DNA of 64,000 bases. Source: Cricetomys ansorgei. Lineage: Eukaryota; Chordata; Mammalia; Rodentia; Nesomyidae. The notes below the pieces were generated by a model. That model was not told where the DNA came from. It saw nothing but the letters and a program-made list of their open reading frames with translations, and did not search any database. The translations under genes were made by a program, and so were the position numbers. Shown here in pieces: positions 57,248 through 64,000 of this stretch (positions within the stretch are counted from its first letter, which is position 1; every line of letters begins with the position of its first letter). The stretch lies in assembly GCA_026225945.1 (NCBI GenBank), contig JAMJFZ010001258.1, positions 12,020,001 through 12,084,000 of the forward strand, written 5' to 3'.

Positions 57248-60204
57248 CTGACGTGACAAGCAAAGCAGCGTTAGTGAAGGATCAACAGGGAGACAATACC
57301 TGTTTCTAAGACATAGTTTGAACTGGTAACCCATTCATCCCAGGGGCTGGAGATACAGACCACTGTCTGGGTTTAATAGTGAGGGGACCAGCGCCCCCTA
57401 GTGGTGGCAGCACTGACCCTGCCTCTCTGCTTACTGTCAAGTACTGGCTTTCCCAGAAGCCCCTTGCTTCATCCGGAGATATGTCAGCCAATCCGGTACT
57501 CAGATTCTGAATCAGAAGGACTCCCCTAGGCACTGCCTACTTGACTTATAAGGCAGACGTGGCCAGTTTTCGGGGCTGCGCCATGTTTGTTTGTTTGTTT
57601 GTTTTTTAAATTGGACAGCCCTGATGTCAGTATGTAACCCGTGCAAAATAAAACTGCTTTGTATGGCCATACGCATGTCTCTAAGTGTCTAGTTGGGCTA
57701 TTAACGTGAGCCCAACAATAGTTCAATGGCACACTTGTAGAGCTCAAGGCCCATCCCTGGGTATTAATCTAGCTGAGAACTGATGACTCATAATCAAGTG
57801 ACAAACATTCAAACAGGTTCAGATGAACAGTATAATGTGTCTCAGGGGATGTTACAAGTGAGACAGAAATATTCCCAGACACGCCGTCTAAAATAGCTCT
57901 TAGCCTTTTAAAATACATTCAAGAGAAAATATCACGAGGGAGTGAGATTCTGGGGATTACAGAAGGAGCCCTTTGGAAAGCATCTCGCTACCACCAGTAA
58001 CTAGGCTTTCAATTTATGTGTGCGCCGGGGTGGTTGTTCTGCTAAATGTCTGTCATCCTTTTCATTGAATTCTCTGGGACTATTCAAAGGCTCTCTCTGT
58101 ATCTCAGCAGTGGGACACTTTAGCTCTCAGAAGTAGGGAGCGCCTTTGAGATCTTAATGCACGAGAGAGGGTGTGATAAGAAGTCCGACCCCCGCCTCTC
58201 TCCATGGCTGGGTTGAATGAGTGCTAGGGGATATGAGCTGCGTTAGAGCAGAGATTTACTAACCCAAACAGCACATAACATATGCCGGTACTAAGGTGTG
58301 CTTCCCACCAGAATCCAGGCAAGAAAAGGCGGCCAATTGTCCTAAGGAGCACGCACTCGCTGTTTTGAGGATATTCATAAAAGCAAGATTACCATTTTGC
58401 CTGTTCCTCTGCTTCTGAACTCTTTCCCCTTAATTGTCGTGAATATGATTATGGCCATGCTGGCCGCGCTGAAGAGCATGATTTTCATGTTGAAAGAAAA
58501 CCTGTCTCCGTGGTTCGATTCTCGGGAACAAAGACCCTGTTTTGAGAATCCGGATAATGGCGTTGCTCTGTGGGACTTGCTCAGAATGTTCCCGAGCCTC
58601 TGCGGCAAGGTATTGCACTTTATTCTGAGCTGAAGACAAGGGTTTCCTGAGGTAAAGGATTGCTGTAACGTGATGCCCCTGGGGGAGCCATCGGGGGCTA
58701 TCCAGAGCCAAGTGTGGAGAAGACAAAGAGGGGTGCTTTTCTAATTTATAGTCACCCCGAGAAGACAGGAAAACATTTCTTTTTTTGCTTGAAACGTTCA
58801 ATTGTTTAGAGAAAAAAAAAAAGCAATCAAAACCGTGTGCCTTTTGCAAAATTCAAATTATGTCTATGGGTCCTCTTGTGAAATGAGCCCTCACAGAAAT
58901 TTGGAAATTAATGCTCTAATTAGGTTGGCTTCATCTGTCCTTCTTGCCTAAAAAGACACGAGATTGGAAAGTCTTGTTTATGAAAATATTAAATCTCTAC
59001 TAATAGAGTGTCGTCTATTTTAATTCCAATTAGAAGGTAAGGATCATCACCCGGTGGGCAGGTAAATGCCAGAAGTCAGCTGACCTGCTCAGAACTCCAT
59101 AGCTGTATGTGTGAGTACAAAACTTCCCTGCTATTCCAAGAATAGCGACTACTCACGCAGAAGATAAAGCTAAAAATATGGTTTGAAGATGTACAATTGT
59201 TGAGAAAACTCCCAAGAGGCATGCAGACTAATAAAACACCACGCGTCCCCAGCCGAGGCTTTCCTGTCCCTTGGAAGGGAGTCATGCCACACAATCTTTG
59301 CGCGGCTTTGTTCTCCTTTCGCGGCTGATTCCGTGACAAATGGACATGAAGCGGGACCCTGGTGGCCAGTTGGTGCTTCGCGAACCTGTGTTTTGTGTGG
59401 ACAGGGATGGCAGAAAGCTGCCTTGGTGCGGTACCGTGCTTTGGTTTGGTGACGGTGTTTAACACTGTTTTTTTTCCCACTGTCTGAGCTGCCTACACAT
59501 TCTGTGACCTTCCATGCAAACCCTTCCTCGGCTCCTTCCTTGGTGTCCCCTCGCCTTCTTTTGGGATCATTAGAATGTAATGAATTCTGGGAAAAGCTGG
59601 CTTGGTGGGAGACTGACTCACTGAGCACCCAAGGAGTATCCTCAAGGCTGTGCCCTAACACTGGAGAGAAGGGCCTGTGTAGTAGGCTTTTGTTTTACAT
59701 AGGGGTGTAGGTGGCTGCGTTCCCCTTTGGGTCTTGGCTCTCAAAGGCTGCTAACTGTTACTTTTTCACTGGTAACTTGACTCCGCCCCTCTGGCCCCAG
59801 CTGAAAGATTTCTAACTTGTAACTTTTTTAAACCTCAGTTAGCTCAAAGAGTTAAGAAGAAAAAGGACAGGAAACAAAGGAAGAGAAACCTTTTACAGCC
59901 CTTTCTGGATGTCTTAATCTGCCTAAGCCCAGGGAACTGAACTAACCCTAAGCTCCTTTATCCCAATAACGTCTTTTCCTCCAGTTGTCCCAGTAATTTC
60001 CGCCTGCTTCCCTACCATCGGCTTTTGTGCTCTCTCTTCCCCTGTCTTCTCCAACTGCTCTTTGCAACGGACACTTTCTCTCTTATATACCTCCCTCCAA
60101 GCTGTTCCCAGAAGTCCAAGAGTCTTGTAACCACAAAAGGGGGTGGGGGGAGGCTTCACGGCAAGCCTCTTTGGCAAAGCTTTCCTTTACAGGCCTGTGC
60201 TTAC
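57248..60204 (-). other. Penultimate intron of Cfap58
   Basis: The intron starts GTAAGC at 60204 and ends in CACGTCAG before 57247. A (GTTT)n tract lies near 57585-57606. No SINE was recognised in nearly 3 kb. Open frames of up to 163 codons (59170-59661, minus) have no domain support. Confidence 0.88.
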
Positions 60205-60324
60205 TTTCAGTTGCTTGGTCTTCTCCCGCAGCGTGTGCCGGTAGATCTGCAGCTGCTCCGCAGCCTCAGGGCCAGGCTGCCGGGCCACGACGTGCTTCAG
60301 TTCCACATAGAGCTTCTCTTTTTC
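60205..60324 (-). CDS. Cfap58: Cfap58 antepenultimate coding exon (coiled-coil segment)
   Basis: This 120-base exon encodes 40 codons, begins EKEKLYVELKHVVARQPGPE and ends in TKQLK. CFAP58 is a coiled-coil axonemal protein needed for sperm flagellum assembly; human loss-of-function variants cause multiple flagellar malformations. The segment matches the human EKEKLYMELKHVLARQPGPE stretch with conservative changes (Met to Val, Leu to Val). The acceptor is a pyrimidine tract ending in CCCCAG just before base 60324, reading leftwards. The donor is AAA|GTAAGC at 60205/60204. Both ends are in phase 0, so the exon joins the next one cleanly at Lys|Val. Charged heptad-like spacing supports a coiled coil. 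Confidence 0.93.
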
Positions 60325-62366
60325 CTGGGGCAAAGAACAACCAGGAACAGAAATTAAACAGTCCACCCAAACAAGAGAATTGACTTTCACCGCAGGGCCG
60401 GAAGGTTCCGGAGCCTTCTGAGCTACTTGGCAGTTGTGCACTGATTGGATTCACTCAACAGCTGTCACACCAGCATCTGTCAAAGATCTAGAGCATGTCA
60501 AAACTTGGAGTCAAGGAACAAGGAACAAGACAAACAAGCAAGATGAAGGCCCTCTCTACCTGGACATATGATTACAGGGCAGTGCTGTAGGACCGGGTGA
60601 CTACTATCAGAGGGGGTGGGGAAGGCTCGCAAAAACGTCATTTGAATATGCTCTCTAGACATGAGTAGACGCTGTCCCCGTACAAAGAGAGAAGGCGTCA
60701 TTTTTAGGCCAAAATTCCATGGTTGCACAGGGATGCGGCCTTAACACTTCGTGTGTTCTCTGGAGGGGTTACCTCGGAACAGTCAGCCTAGGGGACAAGT
60801 CAGAAAGAGGAGAGAAGAGCCCAGATCGTAAGGTGAACCTAAGCTGCACTGAGAACCGCGTCTCTCAGGTAGGCGGAAGCCATGAATGAGCGTGCCTGGG
60901 CTGTCTTCGGAGGGAAACAGAGCCTCTGTTGAATGGTTGTGTTTCAGCAGCACCGCGCCCCAGTTCTAGACCCACAGACACGTAGAGCGGGGTAGACCGA
61001 AGGAGCATTGACGAGCGTGCACTCATTAGTCTCCGTGAGCACGCTGATTTCCTGTAGGTAATTACGCTAAAGGGGAAACCACCGTAAGTACAAACCCTCA
61101 CGTTAAATTACACATCCAGTCAAATGGAAACTAATTTCTTCCTAGAGCTATGTAACCTTGGCATTGTCATCCGATGATCTATTTTTACCAGATCATGTAA
61201 AATATTTTTTTTTAAATAGTAAAAATCTATTAACGAGGCTTTGTTACCATTTGTTTTAGGTTTGTCCTTTCCCCCCCGCCAAAATTAGAGAAGTTTATTA
61301 CAAAAACATAGCTCTATCTACAGAACAGTGTTTGTGACTTCAAAACTAGGTGAGTAGAATTAAGCTTCTCGATAAACACAAACAACAAGCAATCAAAAAG
61401 CTGCCTCGTAAGACATTACTTCAGAAATGACGAGGAAGCCTGGAAGCCCATATTAAAGAAAACACAGACGAACAGAATTAGGAAGAGGGCATTTTCCTTT
61501 GTCAGATGACCCTCCTGTCACACCTTCCAATACAGTCGTCGCAGTAAATGGATACAGCGAGCAAAAAGAACGGTATCAGGAGGTGAGTTTATTTTCTATA
61601 GCCTCTTAACGCCTTCTATGTTGGAAAAATAACACTTCTGACAAGGCTTCAAGATTCAATTTGGAGAGGCAGAGACCTATGTGGAGAAGCCCATGAAACT
61701 GCTTTGTTCATTGCTTCCAGCTCACCTTTCTTTCTTCCAGACACACAGAGGGTTGAAAAGTAAAGAACCCCAAGATGATGAAGAGGAAGCAATCTGGCTC
61801 GGGAGAGAACGATGTCTTGGCTGAAAGGACCATCTTAATTCCGAGAACCGTGAACTATTTCCCGTGTGTAATGCTTTTCAATTACTCCCGGTTAGCTGGG
61901 AGTCAAGACACAAAGAAGGAAGTTTGGAGGAAGCAGATGTCGTTGCTTCGCTCCAGAGGGGGAAATGCCCAGGTCAGTGGGAGCTAACAGTGCCCAAGGT
62001 CCCTCCCCAAGCAAATAGCTATACTACCCAAGAATCACCTTCCCTATAATTCTGAGGGCTTAAAGACACACTATTTTATGGAGGGGGCAGGGAATCTGAA
62101 TCAAACTAAGCTACAAAATTCCTGAAGACTGCTCAACAACATCAATAAAAGCATCAAGCCGGAAGGTGAAATCAGGTCCAAAGCTAGGGTAAAAGGTGAC
62201 TCAAGCCCTCTGTCTCCTCTCCTGCATCATTTGAGCAGGCCCCGCCCACGTCCCCCGATAGGAAGTACCACCTTTTGATGCAGAGTGAACGACACATCCC
62301 GTTTAGTTTCTTAAGGCTGTAAAATGTGAAATCTTAATGGGTTTGTCCTCCAGGACAGCTGAGAGT
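60325..62366 (-). other. Cfap58 intron sequence, nothing recognised
   Basis: Intronic by position. I found no upstream exon here matching the expected preceding protein segment, and no repeat. Confidence 0.6.
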
Positions 62367-62590
62367 GGGCTGGAGAGACAGCTCTGTGTTTCGGGGCATT
62401 TACTGTTCTGGCAGAGGATTCAGATTCTGTTCTCAGTGCTAACGTGACTGCTTACAACCAATCGGTTGCAGAGAATCCGGTGACTTCTTCTGGACTCTAC
62501 CAGCGCCAGGCAAAGGCACAGTGCACCTACATACATGCTGGCAAAGCATTCAAACACATCGTGCAAAAACAAATCTTAAAGGAAAAAATA
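62367..62590 (+). repeat. B3-type SINE
   Basis: GTGGGCTGGAGAGACAGCTCTGTG is the head. ACGTGACTGCTTACAACCAATCGG, GTGACTTCTTCTGGACTC and a CAAAAACAAATCTTAAAGG tail follow in order. Inserted antisense to Cfap58. Confidence 0.8.
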
Positions 62591-63732
62591 AGACGAGGAT
62601 GACTCCCCCAGCAACGGAACAGCCAGGGGACCACAGGCGTGGAGGAAAGGGAAGGGATTTCCATTAGATCCAACGACTCAAACGCCCGAGTTTTGAGAAT
62701 TCAATCACCCAGGACAAACGATATCTCCGTGCGTTCGCAGTGGGTAGAAGAAACGCCAAAGGAAACTCAGCGCTGACACAGAGCGACGCCTGGAGAGCGT
62801 GGCCATGGCGGGCCGTTGGGGGGAAGGCGCTGGCTTCCAGGTTTCCGTCTGTGCGGATTTGGGTCCATGCTGACAGCAGAGAACCTCGCTGGTGAGACCA
62901 GGCTGAGGTCTGGTCGTCATTAACATTCTGGCCGTGTGTATCACACAAATTCGTATTTGGGGAGAACGTGCTGGTAATTTAGATAAATATGGAGAGTTTG
63001 ATGGATTGACAGTCTTAACCACGATTGTCTTCCAATTTATTTCTCTCCTAGCCCTCTACAAGGTCCAACCAAGCTCTTCAAACATTGTGCAATGGTGTGT
63101 ATAATAACCCCATTTGGAGACAAAGCATGCAATTCTATTATAAAGAAAATCTATCTTATGCAAGAGAGACTCATTAGCTGTCCGACGTATATTGTCTCCA
63201 TAAGCCAGCGGTAGCAGAGCCAGCTGTCTCATAATACATAGCCTGTCCCTCTTCATTAAGCCACGTCCATTTCTCTTTAAACCTAGTCAATTAATTTGTC
63301 ACTTGGTTAGCAGCGCCGTATGTCAATGAAACATCGTGAGGAAAACCATAAATACGTTATTTCCTCACCAACAAATAGTTGCATCTTTAGGTGTTCGTTT
63401 CTTATTTATTCAGAGCTTTTATGATGTGCATCAATATTTCTTGGCAGCATGCTTTAGTCTCTAGTTTCCGAACAGCCATACTGGAAGAAAGCTAGACTGC
63501 TCATACTGAAAGACTAGCTCTCTCTTCAGCTGAGCGTATCTCGAGACTGACCACACTGCATCCGTGCTAAGACCGATATCCTCTTCCCTGACATTCCATC
63601 CCCTCTGTGGAAGAGATGGTCGGGCATGATTACAGAGTCTCCCGCTGCAAGAGGCTCCGCCAAGTTACAGTGGATAACAGCATATTGCGTTGTCTAGATC
63701 TGCCAGATGCAGCGTGAAACAATTGTAGAACC
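62591..63732 (-). other. Cfap58 intron sequence, nothing recognised
   Basis: Intronic by position. No repeat recognised. The part from about 63010 to 63480 is AT-leaning and repeat-free. Confidence 0.5.
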
Positions 63733-64000
63733 TGGGAAGATGGCTTAGCGGTTCCCAGAGTGGGCATGGTAGCCTGTACGTGATCCCAGCGCTGGGAAAG
63801 CTGACACAGAAGATCCCCTGAGTAAGACGGCTAGCAGGACTGACATCAGGGGGCTCTGGGTTCGACTGATAGAGCCTGCTTCGGTGAATAAAGCGGAGAG
63901 TGATCTAGGAAGATCACCAGCTTCAACCTAGGTCCTCCGCAGACAGGTCCACACATGTCCACATGCATCTGCACGCACGCGTACACCTGCGTACATTCAA
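63733..64000 (+). repeat. B4-type SINE
   Basis: GGGAAGATGGCTTAGCGGTTCC, GGGCATGGTAGCCTGTACGTGATCCCAGCGCTGGGAAAG, AGTGATCTAGGAAGATCACC and a GCATCTGCACGCACGCGTACACC tail are B4 landmarks in order. Confidence 0.7.

Larger units (their letters stand above)
51754..64000 (-). other. Cfap58: Cfap58 gene, 3' portion (continues beyond the right edge)
   Basis: This span groups three coding exons on the minus strand. Joined, they read through without a stop to the natural end of the protein, giving about the last 120 residues. The peptide follows the human CFAP58 C-terminus closely, from a Glu-Lys-rich coiled coil to a Gly-Gly-Gly-Phe-Pro-Leu tail. Introns of 4,647 and 2,957 bases separate the exons. 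I searched 60325-64000 for the preceding exon and did not recognise it, so it is probably outside the window. The left limit is set at a possible AATAAA signal (minus strand, 51754-51759) about 600 bases past the stop; that 3' end is an inference. The intergenic sequence to the left fits the known Cfap58-Sorcs3 order in mammals. Confidence 0.85.

Noticed and set aside
59076..59661. 134- and 163-codon minus-strand frames in the Cfap58 intron
   Set aside because: Same strand as Cfap58 but no residue pattern of the protein, and the flanking exons join cleanly without them.
1..64000. CRISPR arrays, bacterial operons, phage or plasmid genes
   Set aside because: The presence of SINEs, MaLR LTRs and spliced exons shows mammalian nuclear DNA. 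The tandem repeats have no spacer structure.

Overview
This is mammalian nuclear DNA from a rodent. It contains B1, ID, B3/B2-type and B4 SINEs together with rodent-type MaLR LTRs, and only myodont (mouse-like) rodents carry that whole set. None of the SINEs looks like a fresh copy, so I cannot name the species from repeats alone.

One protein-coding gene is supported: the 3' end of Cfap58 (Ccdc147), a coiled-coil protein of the sperm-tail and ciliary axoneme, on the minus strand. Its last three coding exons lie at 60205-60324, 57114-57247 and 52355-52466. All have consensus splice sites and join in one reading frame that ends in a stop codon. The rest of the gene continues to the right beyond base 64000. 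The roughly 52 kb to the left of its stop is intergenic. From the known mammalian gene order (Cfap58 followed by Sorcs3 on the same strand), it should be part of the Cfap58-Sorcs3 interval.

The intergenic part is ordinary rodent non-coding sequence with a low repeat load. It holds ancient MIR fragments, MER5/MER20-like DNA transposon relics, MLT1-type LTRs (13.98-14.46, 22.76-23.29 and 30.09-30.48 kb) and old L1 3' ends (1.7, 16.9 and 46.8-48.3 kb). It also has four MT-like MaLR LTR segments, two of which flank a non-coding internal region at 39.9-41.7 kb. A processed Rpl7a pseudogene with an internal deletion lies at 26.87-27.42 kb.

Simple repeats are prominent. The largest is a 1.07-kb (CA)-rich array at 17352-18421 with no G on the plus strand. 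A 0.3-kb (TG)-rich array of similar composition lies 4.5 kb away in the opposite sense at 12484-12800. A 37-base G run sits inside a B4 SINE at 9686-9722. The very long Thr/His- and Cys/Val-rich open frames over the CA array come from its sequence composition and are not genes. I found no evidence of a new gene system. The items most worth a second look are the paired CA/TG arrays, a 31-bp minisatellite, a perfect 14-bp-arm palindrome, a CRE/E-box/TATA cluster in the Cfap58 3' UTR, a CpG-enriched patch in the last Cfap58 intron, and an unassigned CpG-containing block near 5.6-6.1 kb.
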